Below are positions 42,783-51,601 of a DNA stretch of 64,000 bases, piece by piece. The position numbers and the translations under genes are program-made. The stretch is from Enterococcus sp. 9D6_DIV0238 (GTDB taxonomy: Bacteria > Bacillota > Bacilli > Lactobacillales > Enterococcaceae): the NCBI RefSeq assembly GCF_002174455.2, contig NZ_CP147246.1, positions 1,081,501-1,145,500 on the forward strand. Reading direction: 5' to 3'. The first letter of the stretch is position 1. Each line of letters starts with the position of its first letter. A model generated the notes under the pieces. That model saw only the letters and a list, made by a program, of their open reading frames with translations. It had not been told where the DNA came from and did not search any database.

Positions 42783-44024
42783 TTACTCTTCTTCAGCCCT
42801 TAGCCACTTGGAAGCTTTTTTAGCAAAGCCCTTGACATGATAGACATTTTTTTCTTCATCAAAATTCTCTGATAGCAACAATGTATGACGAGTCACTTCA
42901 CTTAATTGTTGTCCTTGGTCAGAGCGTATATCAAACTCATAGGGAAGCAGTAACTCCATCATTTTTTCTCTGACAACGCGAGTTAAATCTTCTTTGCCGC
43001 GTGTACTTTTAGCAGAAATCAGTACATTAGGAAATAAAGTCGGCGTAAAATCGTTCGGATCGATTTGGTCGCTCTTATTATAAACCGTTAAAACTGGGAT
43101 CTGCTCTAGATCAAGGTCATTTAACAGCTCAACGACTGTTTGTTCATGCTGTAGACGATCTTCCGCACTCGCGTCAACAACGTGCAGCAAGAGATCCATA
43201 CTACGGCTTTCTTCTAACGTTGATTGAAACGCTTCGATCAACTGCGTCGGCAAATCTTGAATGAATCCTACCGTATCAGTAATCGTCACGATCATTCCTT
43301 GTGGAAGCTGCCATTTTTTAGTTAATGGATCAAGCGTTGCAAACAACTGATCTTCCGAGTAAGTACCAGCTGTCGTTAATAAGTTCAAAATCGTCGACTT
43401 GCCGGCATTCGTATAGCCGATCAAACCAATTTGAAACAAATCTGAAGATTGACGCTTTTGCCTACTTCTTTCACGATGAGCGGTCACTTCTTTCAGCTCA
43501 CGCTTGATTGCTGTTATCTTGTTACGGATATGTCGTCGGTCTGATTCTAGCTTTGTTTCCCCTGGTCCTCTCGTTCCGATTCCTCCGCCTAAACGAGATA
43601 ACTGTTTTCCTTGCCCGATCAATCTTGGCAATAAGTAGTTTAGTTGAGCAAGCTCAACCTGCAGCTTTCCTTCTTTTGAACGGGCCCGCATCGCAAAGAT
43701 ATCAAGAATCAGTTGTACACGATCGATCACTTTTACCCCAAGCGCTTCAACGATCAGTTGATTCTGTCTCGGTGTTAATTCATGGTTGAAAATAACCAAA
43801 TCAGCTTCATAAGCATCAACCAGCTGAAGTAACTCTTCTATTTTTCCTTTTCCAATGACCGTCTTTTGATCGATTTTGGGACGTTTTTGGATCAAAGAAA
43901 AGACAACTTCACCTTCTGCTGTTTTTGTTAAGTTTTTCAATTCTTTCATTGAACCTTCAAAACGAGTATAATTTTCTTCGGTTTCTACACCAACTAATAT
44001 AACTTTTTCTATATTTTTTTCCAT
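42783..44024 (-). CDS. hflX: Ribosome-associated GTPase HflX
   Basis: 413-residue GTPase that binds 50S subunits and splits stalled or heat-damaged ribosomes. The N-terminal HflX domain (to about residue 190) carries FNHELTPRQNQ and GGIGTRGPGETKLE. The G domain has G1 GYTNAGKST, G3 DTVGFIQDLP and G4 NKSD. It follows miaA by three bases, a common order in Gram-positive bacteria. Confidence 0.96.
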   Translation of the reverse strand: MEKNIEKVILVGVETEENYTRFEGSMKELKNLTKTAEGEVVFSLIQKRPKIDQKTVIGKGKIEELLQLVDAYEADLVIFNHELTPRQNQLIVEALGVKVIDRVQLILDIFAMRARSKEGKLQVELAQLNYLLPRLIGQGKQLSRLGGGIGTRGPGETKLESDRRHIRNKITAIKRELKEVTAHRERSRQKRQSSDLFQIGLIGYTNAGKSTILNLLTTAGTYSEDQLFATLDPLTKKWQLPQGMIVTITDTVGFIQDLPTQLIEAFQSTLEESRSMDLLLHVVDASAEDRLQHEQTVVELLNDLDLEQIPVLTVYNKSDQIDPNDFTPTLFPNVLISAKSTRGKEDLTRVVREKMMELLLPYEFDIRSDQGQQLSEVTRHTLLLSENFDEEKNVYHVKGFAKKASKWLRAEEE

Positions 44025-44027
44025 TTC

Positions 44028-44957
44028 TTATCCTTCCGAAGAGCCTAGCCAGTCAACTATCGCTTGTTCCAGCTCCACCTGTGTTTCTGGATGCTGAACT
44101 AAATCCCACCAATTAGCATTCATACGATTTTTAAACCATGTCAACTGCCTTTTCGCATATCTTCTTGAGTTTTGTTTCACTTGGGCAACTGCGTCTTCTA
44201 AGTCTTCCTTTCCCTCAAAATAAGGGAAAAATTCTTTGTAACCAATTCCTTGGATCGATTGCTGTGGTTGTTCCTCATAAAGTTGGGCTGCTTCTTTTAA
44301 AAGACCAGAATCAAGCATGAGCTCTACCCGCTGATTGATACGCTCATATAACAATGTACGATCCGTTTCTAAGCCCACTAAAAAATAGTCATATAAAGGG
44401 TTAGGTGTTTCTCTTGGTGTCAAGATACTGTATCCTGTTTTATCAAATACTTCGAGTGCCCGAATGATTTTTTTTTGATTATTGTAATGGATGCTCTCAG
44501 CTGCTTTAGGGTCTTTTTTCTGAAGCAATGCCCATAATTTTTCATTTCCATTTTCTTTAGCGAATCGTTCATAGCTTTCTCGAATTTCAGTTGACTCATC
44601 TTTAGCACCTAATTCAAAATCATACAGCAACGCTTGGATATACAATCCTGTTCCTCCCACAACGATCGGTAACTTGCCTTTTTTGATGATCTCATCGATC
44701 ATTCGACGTCCTTCTTTTTGAAAATCAGCAACCGAATATGTTTCTGACCACTCACGGCAATCGATCAAGTAATGAGGTACTCCAGCCCGCTCTTCCTTTG
44801 TTGCTTTAGCCGTTCCAATATCCAAGCCTTTATACACTTGCATTGAATCTCCACTGATAATTTCACCATCCAATTGTTTTGCCAATTGAATACTTAGAGC
44901 TGTTTTACCAACTGCTGTTGGGCCTGCTATAACTAATACTTTTTTCAATTTCTTCAT
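44028..44957 (-). CDS. miaA: tRNA dimethylallyltransferase
   Basis: 309-residue enzyme that prenylates A37 of tRNAs reading UNN codons, using dimethylallyl diphosphate. P-loop GPTAVGKTALSI at residues 12-23, then ISGDSMQVYKGLDIGTAK, VGGTGLYIQALLYDF and near the end QNSRRYAKRQLTWF, all family motifs. The start overlaps the end of the phosphodiesterase gene by four bases. Confidence 0.97.
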   Translation of the reverse strand: MKKLKKVLVIAGPTAVGKTALSIQLAKQLDGEIISGDSMQVYKGLDIGTAKATKEERAGVPHYLIDCREWSETYSVADFQKEGRRMIDEIIKKGKLPIVVGGTGLYIQALLYDFELGAKDESTEIRESYERFAKENGNEKLWALLQKKDPKAAESIHYNNQKKIIRALEVFDKTGYSILTPRETPNPLYDYFLVGLETDRTLLYERINQRVELMLDSGLLKEAAQLYEEQPQQSIQGIGYKEFFPYFEGKEDLEDAVAQVKQNSRRYAKRQLTWFKNRMNANWWDLVQHPETQVELEQAIVDWLGSSEG

Positions 44958-45694
44958 CCTTTAGCTTGTACTTCTTTACGCACCTGCAGTGCGATTTCTG
45001 GAAAATCTGTATGGATTCCTGACAATCGAGACTCGATACATCGTTTCATTTTTTCTTTATCATTCACAGTCCAGGGTCGAATCGCTTTAGGGAAATCGCT
45101 CAACTCTTCTATATGCTCAAGTACCCATTCAATATTTGGATGGATCCCCTCGATAAATGATGATTTCACTGCTTGATTTTTTTTATGCTCAGAGGCTTTG
45201 AATATCAGCGCGATCGATCGATTTTTTTCAAGCGTCCAAACCTTTTCCAGACTAGGATAATGAAAACTTGAATACATATAATCAAACATCCACGATCGGC
45301 TTTGCATCAGCTGAACAAGCTGCGATTCGATTCCTTCGTACTGGATTTGATCCGTTTTTATTTCGATATTCAATAAACCGTAAAATTTCTCTTCTTCAAG
45401 CAACTGTAAGACTTCTTCTAGCGTTGGAATCTTCTGTTCAACTGGAAACGGCTTAAACCATAGACCAGCATCCAGCTGTTTTAGCTCCGCAAGAGTTAGA
45501 TCGACTACGAGGCCAGAACCATTCGTTGTACGATCAACCGTTTCATCATGAATCACGACTAGCTGTTTGTCCTTTGATAAATGAACATCGAGCTCTATAC
45601 CATCTGCTCCCACACGAACCGCTTCTTTGAATGCGATTAATGTATTTTCCGGATGCGTTCCTTTGCTCCCTCGGTGAGCGATTATCTTGGTCAC
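44954..45694 (-). CDS. glpQ: Glycerophosphodiester phosphodiesterase
   Basis: About 246-residue cytosolic enzyme splitting glycerophosphodiesters to sn-glycerol-3-phosphate and an alcohol. GDPD motifs: IIAHRGSKGTHPENTL, ELDVHLSKDKQLVVIHDETVDRTT, and GIHTDFPEIAL at the end. I prefer the GTG at 45694 because GGAGGG lies 6 bases before it and the catalytic AHRG then falls close to the N-terminus; an ATG at 45718 with AGGA is possible. There is no signal peptide in either form. First gene of the miaA-hflX transcript. Confidence 0.88.
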   Translation of the reverse strand: MTKIIAHRGSKGTHPENTLIAFKEAVRVGADGIELDVHLSKDKQLVVIHDETVDRTTNGSGLVVDLTLAELKQLDAGLWFKPFPVEQKIPTLEEVLQLLEEEKFYGLLNIEIKTDQIQYEGIESQLVQLMQSRSWMFDYMYSSFHYPSLEKVWTLEKNRSIALIFKASEHKKNQAVKSSFIEGIHPNIEWVLEHIEELSDFPKAIRPWTVNDKEKMKRCIESRLSGIHTDFPEIALQVRKEVQAKG

Positions 45695-45749
45695 AACGAT
45701 CCCTCCAGTCGCACTCATTGTATCATTCCTACTAATGAGTATCAAACAA

Positions 45750-45787
45750 TAAAAAAAGACAGACGAGCATTTTTGCCACCTGTCTTC
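45750..45787 (-). terminator. Terminator of the epimerase gene
   Basis: AAGACAG and CTGTCTT pair across an imperfect inner stem and are followed by seven T on the minus strand. It lies between the epimerase stop and the phosphodiesterase start. Confidence 0.75.
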
Positions 45788-45813
45788 ATTCACTTACTAT
45801 TCTTGATTTCTTC

Positions 45814-46779
45814 CTATAAATCGCTTTTTTCTTGAGCTAGTTCATAAGAAACATATTTTTCAAGCCCAGCTTTGATCGTATGCTTCGGCTCATAACCAAT
45901 CGCTTTTATTTTTGAAATGTCTGCTAAAGAGTACTTTATATCTCCAGAACGTTCCGGTTGATTTTGAACAGGCAACTCGCTAGCTAAAAGCTCATCTAAC
46001 GTTGCAACTAAATCATTAAGGTTGATTGCTGTCCCTGTACCAACATTATAGACTTCACCTAAAGAAGCATTTGATGTAGCGACTAAATCTAACGCCTGAA
46101 CAACATCCTCAATGAAAACAAAATCTCTCGATTGTGATCCGTCACCAAACATAGTAAATGATGTCTCTTCTTTATTTAGAAGCTTTTTGTACCGATCCAT
46201 AATAATCGATATCACTCCAGAATAAGGTGATTCTGGATTCTGTTTTGGGCCATAGACATTAAAGAAACGGACTGCGCTTGTTGGGATTTGATATAAATGA
46301 TAATAATCTACCACATATTTCTCCGCTGCAAACTTATCGATTGCATAGGGTGTCAATGGACGGATCACTGATTCTTCTGCTTTAGGTAAAGTAGGCTCAT
46401 CTCCATAAACTGCTGCTGAGGAAGTAAAGACCAAACGCTTCAAATCAGCTTGATGGGCTCTGATCAATTCTAATAATTGAAATACACTGTCAAAATTTAC
46501 CTGATGTGTTTCAACTGGTCGTTCAACAGAATCAGCGACACTAGCAACTGCTGCTAAATGAAAAATGTAATCGAATTGGTTTGTTTTCAACAGCTCCTCC
46601 ATCAATGAAAAATCTGTAACAGAACCTTCAATAAAACGAATATTATCAGAGTGATCTAAATTATTTTTATTTCCCATCGATAAATCGTCTACAACGATCA
46701 CCTGATGATTTTTAGAATAAAAATTTGCTAAGGTCGAGCCGATGAATCCAGCACCACCTGTAATCAATATATTGTTCAT
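45814..46779 (-). CDS. NAD-dependent sugar epimerase (UDP-glucose/UDP-GlcNAc 4-epimerase family)
   Basis: 321-residue extended short-chain dehydrogenase. NAD-binding GGAGFIGSTL, catalytic TSSAAVYG and YAIDKFAAEKYVVDYY (Tyr-xxx-Lys), then FFNVYGPKQNPESPYSG. This arrangement is closest to GalE/WbpP-type 4-epimerases acting on UDP-sugars. It lies beside the polysaccharide genes and could supply UDP-Gal or UDP-GalNAc for them; the substrate is not fixed by sequence. Monocistronic with its own terminator. Confidence 0.88.
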   Translation of the reverse strand: MNNILITGGAGFIGSTLANFYSKNHQVIVVDDLSMGNKNNLDHSDNIRFIEGSVTDFSLMEELLKTNQFDYIFHLAAVASVADSVERPVETHQVNFDSVFQLLELIRAHQADLKRLVFTSSAAVYGDEPTLPKAEESVIRPLTPYAIDKFAAEKYVVDYYHLYQIPTSAVRFFNVYGPKQNPESPYSGVISIIMDRYKKLLNKEETSFTMFGDGSQSRDFVFIEDVVQALDLVATSNASLGEVYNVGTGTAINLNDLVATLDELLASELPVQNQPERSGDIKYSLADISKIKAIGYEPKHTIKAGLEKYVSYELAQEKSDL

Positions 46780-46873
46780 TTATCTGTAACTCCTAGCTTT
46801 TAGATAGAATATAATTATACGATGTTCTTAACGTTCTTAGTTTATCATTCTTTTTGAGTATGGTCTACTTTAA

Positions 46874-46918
46874 TTAAAAAAGACTAGTGGATGATCACTG
46901 ATCCATCCACTAGTCTTG
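46874..46918 (-). terminator. Terminator of the ChW protein operon
   Basis: AAGACTAGTGGATG and CATCCACTAGTCTT form an exact 14-bp stem, followed by TTTTTT on the minus strand, 40 bases past the stop of the downstream partner gene. Confidence 0.88.
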
Positions 46919-46957
46919 AAATGCATAGCTACTCTAAGAGATCATTCATTAAAAAGC

Positions 46958-47476
46958 TTATTGTTTTTCTTTTGCTACTTCTACGACTGATTTCTTTTCT
47001 TTCTTCGCTTGTTTGAGCAATTCAACGATCTCATTATTATGCATTTTATCTGGATCGATTCCTGCAGCTCTAAGTGATTCACGAGCAGCTTCGATCTCAT
47101 CATCATCAATTGTTTCAATATCTAGTTCTTTTAGATAGTCCTTAAGAGACTGTCCGCTTTTTTTGATTTTCTCTACCATAGTTTGTACTTCCTGATCTGT
47201 AAACTGCGTACTGTCAAATCCTGCCTGTTCAATTTCTGAGCGATATTTCCCCAATTTTTCCATGCTCATCGTAATTTGTTCATAGCTATATGAAACATCT
47301 GTTTCATCGGAATGATCGATCACGCTTGATTTACTATACACATCAGCCGCTTGAGTTGATTTCGTTGTAGAAGCTTTGGTCTCAGCTTCTTTTTGATTAT
47401 TCAATTGTATAAAAACAATGATGCCTACTAATAGGATGAGCGCAGAAATTAAAAAGAAAGCTTTTCTATTTTTCAT
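46958..47476 (-). CDS. Membrane-anchored extracytoplasmic helical protein of unknown function
   Basis: 172-residue product. One N-terminal membrane segment (AFFLISALILLVGIIVFIQL, about 5-25) is followed by a Ser/Thr-rich linker and an acidic, helical region from residue 60 with spaced blocks EIEQAGFDSTQFTDQEV and ARESLRAAGIDPDKMHNNEI, which read as two copies of a short helical repeat ending in LL/KI-K. No lipobox is present. It follows the ChW/C39 protein gene by 15 bases and is co-transcribed, so it may anchor, modulate or protect against that protein. Confidence 0.65.
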   Translation of the reverse strand: MKNRKAFFLISALILLVGIIVFIQLNNQKEAETKASTTKSTQAADVYSKSSVIDHSDETDVSYSYEQITMSMEKLGKYRSEIEQAGFDSTQFTDQEVQTMVEKIKKSGQSLKDYLKELDIETIDDDEIEAARESLRAAGIDPDKMHNNEIVELLKQAKKEKKSVVEVAKEKQ

Positions 47477-47491
47477 AAATGCCCCTCTATT

Positions 47492-49888
47492 CTATTTATC
47501 AATCGCAACAGCCATTTTGTTTGGACTGTATGAAAGAGCTACCGTTCCTTCACTGACCCACATTGTTCCGTAGATCGGATCCGTAACATGGAAACTATTT
47601 CCATCAAATCCAGTGATCAACCAAACGTGTAAATTGGCAACTTTTAAAGAACCATAATAGGTTCCATCAATGATTGGTGCTGCTAAATATGGGTAGGTTC
47701 CCCAAACAACCAAAGGATTCCCTTTCATCAACTCTTCTTTGAATTGAGCCGTACCAACGCCACTGATATCTCTTGAATTTGGTGCATATCTTTTTGCATA
47801 AGGTGTAAATGCTCTCGGGTATATCGTATGGAAGCCGTATTTATCTGTTGGATGTCCGTTGAAGCCTTCATGCGGATTGCCCCAAGAAGGAACTTTCGGT
47901 ACTGCTTCTGTGACCTGATGAATATTTTGCCCACGGGTCGCTCCCAGATAAGCTAATGCCATATAAAGCGAAAATTCTTCACACCCATTTGGATAGCCCA
48001 TTGCCATTTGATTATAATAAGGAACATCCATAAATGTCTTTTGGTTTTTACTTGTCGCAGCAACAATGTTTTTATGTGCTGTCACATAGCCATAAGGTGT
48101 CTCTAAAATCGGGTAACCATTTTTATCAAGCACTCGTTTTTTCACATCGATGACTGTACCAGCAGAAATATCATTTCCTCTATTTAACGAACGGTCTGTA
48201 TAGTAATGTTTCGTTTTTAACTCGATTCGTTTAGGGGCATCCATGTAATAGTTGCCCATACCGGCTGGTGCCTTTTTGTAGTTGTTTGAAACTGCCGGAC
48301 CATTCAACATCTTTCTGACTAGAACGATATCAAAAGCTTCCATTCGAAAACGGTAACCAGATGTCCCACTAATTCCTCCATTTTTATTCCAGCCTAACCA
48401 GCCAAAATACTCAGCATGTGTCCGATAATACACATCGAAATGTTTTGCTAACTCACCAGTCAAGCGAATGTCATAAGCTTCTACTCGTTTAGATTCCCCT
48501 GTCGTTCCGCTTAATTGGTTATTCGACACATAATTTTGCCAACCTTTGTCCTGTACATGTGTTCTATATTCAACGCCGCCTGACACAGGGGCATTTTCAA
48601 TTTTTACTTTGATTGCTTCTACTCGTTTGCTTTGACCCATCGAGCCATTTGTTTGCCCATTTTTGCTTGGTGTTTGCCAGCCTTTGTCTTGCACATGGCT
48701 TTGGTAAATAATATTCGGCTGTTTATATTGTACAAAATAACGGGTCACTGAACCAGGTGCGACCGTTCCTTTTTTCACCAATTGGATTTCAACCGATTCT
48801 AACTGATAACTAAATCCCGCTGTACCAGAGTTTTGACCATTACTTGCCCAATCCAGCCAGCCAAAGTTTCTAGCATGTACGCGGTAGTAAACATCAAAGT
48901 GCTGAGCTAACTCACCAGTCAAACGAATGCTTAATGCTTCCATCCGCTTAGATTGTTTCACTGTTCCAGTCACCGCATTGTTCGCAACATAATCCTGCCA
49001 GCCAATATCCTGAACATGACTGCGATATTCAATACCGCCTGACACAGGAAGATTGTCGACTGTGAGTTTCATTGCTTCCATCCGTTTAGATTGACCTGTA
49101 GTTCCACTCAATTGTCCATTAGATTTCACGCCTTGCCAACCGATGTCCTGTATATGGCTTTGGTATTTTATATTTGGTTTTTTATACTGAACAAAAGGAC
49201 GTGTTGTTTTCCCAGGTGCAGCTTGACCCTTCTCTACCAGTTGAATCTGAATGCCTTTGATCTCATAAGAAAAACCAGTCGTTCCAGAATTTTGACCGTT
49301 CACAGACCAATCCAGCCAACCAAAATTTTGGGCCTGCACTCTGTAATAAACATCATAAGTTTCTTTAAGCATCCCAGTCAGTTGAATTTGAATCGCTTCC
49401 ATTCTTTTTCCGGAAACACCGCTGATACTATTGGCGTCAGTAAAGTTTTGCCAACCGACCTCTGCTACATGTGCACGATATTGGATGCTGCCTTGTTCCG
49501 GCTCTCCTCCAGTAAGTGCTACCTTTAACGCTTCTATCCGACCAGCTGAAAAAATGGCTTGTGTGCCATTTGTTTGTTCTGGCTGCCAGCCTGATTTTTC
49601 ATTATAGATCGAATAGCTGACTGTAAGAGGTGCTGTGCTTTTTTCTAGTTGACTGCTTCCCTCTACTGAATCCTGAGTTTCAGTACTTCCACTTTCTTCG
49701 ACACTACTCATTTGAGTTGTACTTGTATCTGTAGACTCCATAATTCGCTCTGTATCACTAGTTGATACAGCATGTGATTCTTCCACTGTATTCATTGAAC
49801 CCGTCTGTTCCTGCGAAAAGACCATAGACGGCATAAAAATAACAGGAGCTATCATACCGACAAATAAATACCCTAGTTTCTTTTTCAA
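47492..49888 (-). CDS. Secreted protein with nine ChW repeats and a C39-like cysteine peptidase domain
   Basis: About 798-residue exported protein. I choose a TTG start at 49888 because GAGGGG lies 8 bases before it; a GTG three codons upstream overlaps that site. After the signal peptide (YLFVGMIAPVIFMPSMVFS) comes a Ser/Thr-rich linker to about 90. Nine ChW (clostridial hydrophobic Trp) repeats of the form YRxHVQDxGWQ...G...KRMEA follow to about 530, arranged as three successive triads. A short SH3-like segment precedes a Peptidase_C39_2 domain (about 620-798) with Cys636 in NGCEEFS, His754 in NLHVWL and Asp770. ChW repeats bind cell surfaces; the peptidase may cleave wall or surface proteins. 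Confidence 0.85.
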   Translation of the reverse strand: MKKKLGYLFVGMIAPVIFMPSMVFSQEQTGSMNTVEESHAVSTSDTERIMESTDTSTTQMSSVEESGSTETQDSVEGSSQLEKSTAPLTVSYSIYNEKSGWQPEQTNGTQAIFSAGRIEALKVALTGGEPEQGSIQYRAHVAEVGWQNFTDANSISGVSGKRMEAIQIQLTGMLKETYDVYYRVQAQNFGWLDWSVNGQNSGTTGFSYEIKGIQIQLVEKGQAAPGKTTRPFVQYKKPNIKYQSHIQDIGWQGVKSNGQLSGTTGQSKRMEAMKLTVDNLPVSGGIEYRSHVQDIGWQDYVANNAVTGTVKQSKRMEALSIRLTGELAQHFDVYYRVHARNFGWLDWASNGQNSGTAGFSYQLESVEIQLVKKGTVAPGSVTRYFVQYKQPNIIYQSHVQDKGWQTPSKNGQTNGSMGQSKRVEAIKVKIENAPVSGGVEYRTHVQDKGWQNYVSNNQLSGTTGESKRVEAYDIRLTGELAKHFDVYYRTHAEYFGWLGWNKNGGISGTSGYRFRMEAFDIVLVRKMLNGPAVSNNYKKAPAGMGNYYMDAPKRIELKTKHYYTDRSLNRGNDISAGTVIDVKKRVLDKNGYPILETPYGYVTAHKNIVAATSKNQKTFMDVPYYNQMAMGYPNGCEEFSLYMALAYLGATRGQNIHQVTEAVPKVPSWGNPHEGFNGHPTDKYGFHTIYPRAFTPYAKRYAPNSRDISGVGTAQFKEELMKGNPLVVWGTYPYLAAPIIDGTYYGSLKVANLHVWLITGFDGNSFHVTDPIYGTMWVSEGTVALSYSPNKMAVAIDK

Positions 49889-49918
49889 CTTTTCCACCCC
49901 TCATCTTTCAATAAAATA

Positions 49919-49947
49919 ATTGTAACAAAGTTAACTCTTTTTGTCCA
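49919..49947 (-). promoter_or_regulatory. Promoter of the ChW protein operon
   Basis: TGGACA (49942-49947), 17-base spacer, TACAAT (49919-49924), each differing from consensus at one position. Confidence 0.7.
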
Positions 49948-49949
49948 TC

Positions 49950-49973
49950 AAAGTAATTATTACTTTAAGTAAT
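49950..49973. promoter_or_regulatory. Overlapping palindromes upstream of the ChW promoter
   Basis: AAAGTAAT-T-ATTACTTT (49950-49966) and ATTACTT-T-AAGTAAT (49959-49973) are both perfect palindromes that share a half-site, giving three alternating half-sites. They end two bases upstream of the -35, so a dimeric regulator bound here could activate or repress. The regulator is not identified. Confidence 0.5.
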
Positions 49974-50014
49974 TTTATGCAATCTAAAAATACAATTTTA
50001 CACTCTTTTTTTGC

Positions 50015-50060
50015 AATAAAAAATAGCAGAGAACTGATTTTTTAAATCAGCTCTCTGCCA
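50015..50060 (-). terminator. Terminator of the distal polysaccharide operon
   Basis: TAGCAGAGAACTGATTT and AAATCAGCTCTCTGCCA pair with one mismatch and are followed by TTTTTT on the minus strand, 24 bases past the flippase stop. Confidence 0.85.
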
Positions 50061-50084
50061 TTTGAAAAAGAATAAATAACATTT

Positions 50085-51509
50085 TTATGTCCCCTTCAAT
50101 AATCCACGGAACTCATTAAAGCTTTGAAGCATCTTTTTATGATTCACTAATAGATAAAGTAAATAACATACTCCATACACAGCTGTACTGATAAAACTAC
50201 CGCCGAAAAACAGGTTACTTAAGATAAACAAAACAGTCATTGATGTCTCTAAAAGTAGAGATTTGATTATAGGAATGTTCATCGATTTGCACAAAAACAA
50301 CTCTGCAAAGTTACATCTAAAGGCTAAACTGATCAAAATAAGACCCACCGCCCAAGTCAGGTTGCCGAAGCCAAAAATAATGATGACTGACAAAATAAGC
50401 GATAACGATAATGTCGTTAAGTTAACGAACAAAATCGTCTTTTCTTTTCTCAAAGCTTTTAGGTAGGTATTGATCAATAATGACATTCGTCCTTCGTAAA
50501 TAATGATCGGGAACAAGATCCCCATAAACTTCAAGCTCTCAGCATATTCAGGCAGCCATGCAGCCAAAATATATTTTGCAGGAACATAGAATAGTAAAAT
50601 CCCGTACGTAATCGGAACAAATAAATTTCTTAGCGTAACAAAGAGGTTCGGTAATTTTTCTTGGTTCGTTCTTCTGAGCAATGGAAACATAACAACGCCA
50701 ACTGCATTGACGAAGGTCAAAAACATATTAGAAATACTCAATGTGAAAGACAATTTCCCAAATGTTTCGATCGTCCATTTTTTTTCAACAAAAAAACGAA
50801 TCGTTCCGATGATCAACATACTTGCAATACTACTGATCATCAATTTACTACCAATGTTGATATTATCGATGATTTCAGGTAAGACTTTTCTTAAGCGAAT
50901 CATTTTCAAGCTGAGCATATCTCTAATACGATACATTCCCCAGATCGTCATGATCAGTCTAGACAGGATATCCATCGTAATCAACCAGAAAAAGTTCCGC
51001 CCGCCCATAAGCAGGTAAACTCCGATGAACATGACATACAAATACCGATCTGTTCTAGATAATTGCGCATATTCTTTGATACGGTTTGTTGATTGGAAAA
51101 TAAAGAGAATAAATGTTTTCGAAATAGTGATCAAAGAGACGACCGCAGTTAATATCAAAATAAGTGATTTATTGCTTGGTGGTAAAAAGAAAAAGGCCCA
51201 CACGATCACTAAAGATGAAAGAATAACCTCAAATATAGCTAAATACCAAAATTGAGAGCCTAAATTTCTCTTATCCAGATCTTCGTATTCTTCCCCGCCA
51301 ATCTTCAAATAAATCCCATCGATCCAGCCTAAATGGAAAAAACCAACATAAGATGAGTAGAAAACATACAGTTGCCAATAGCTATATTCTCTGACACCTA
51401 ATAATTTTGGAACAAATAAATTTAGTAAGACAGAGATCCCTAACGTAGCAAAGTTAGCTGCAACTGTATAATATAGATTTTTTATGACTGACTTAGCTTT
51501 TTCATTCAT
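50085..51509 (-). CDS. Polysaccharide flippase (Wzx/RfbX-like)
   Basis: 474-residue membrane protein with about 12-14 helices of the MATE/MOP superfamily. It begins with a short cytoplasmic MNEKAKSVIKNLYYTVAA, then GISVLLNLFVPKLLGVREYSYWQL, a typical Polysacc_synt opening. It would flip undecaprenyl-linked repeat units across the membrane. Last gene of the operon starting at 58413. Confidence 0.85.
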   Translation of the reverse strand: MNEKAKSVIKNLYYTVAANFATLGISVLLNLFVPKLLGVREYSYWQLYVFYSSYVGFFHLGWIDGIYLKIGGEEYEDLDKRNLGSQFWYLAIFEVILSSLVIVWAFFFLPPSNKSLILILTAVVSLITISKTFILFIFQSTNRIKEYAQLSRTDRYLYVMFIGVYLLMGGRNFFWLITMDILSRLIMTIWGMYRIRDMLSLKMIRLRKVLPEIIDNINIGSKLMISSIASMLIIGTIRFFVEKKWTIETFGKLSFTLSISNMFLTFVNAVGVVMFPLLRRTNQEKLPNLFVTLRNLFVPITYGILLFYVPAKYILAAWLPEYAESLKFMGILFPIIIYEGRMSLLINTYLKALRKEKTILFVNLTTLSLSLILSVIIIFGFGNLTWAVGLILISLAFRCNFAELFLCKSMNIPIIKSLLLETSMTVLFILSNLFFGGSFISTAVYGVCYLLYLLVNHKKMLQSFNEFRGLLKGT

Positions 51510-51601
51510 AATACATTCCTCTTATTTTCTCTCATTTAGTCCAAACGATCAATAAAATCAACTATCGTTCTTATTTTACATTACACATCCAAAGTTCTAA
51601 T

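Noticed and set aside
49091..49528. 145-codon open frame on the plus strand
   Set aside because: Antisense to the ChW repeats; its open frame is a by-product of the repeat structure.
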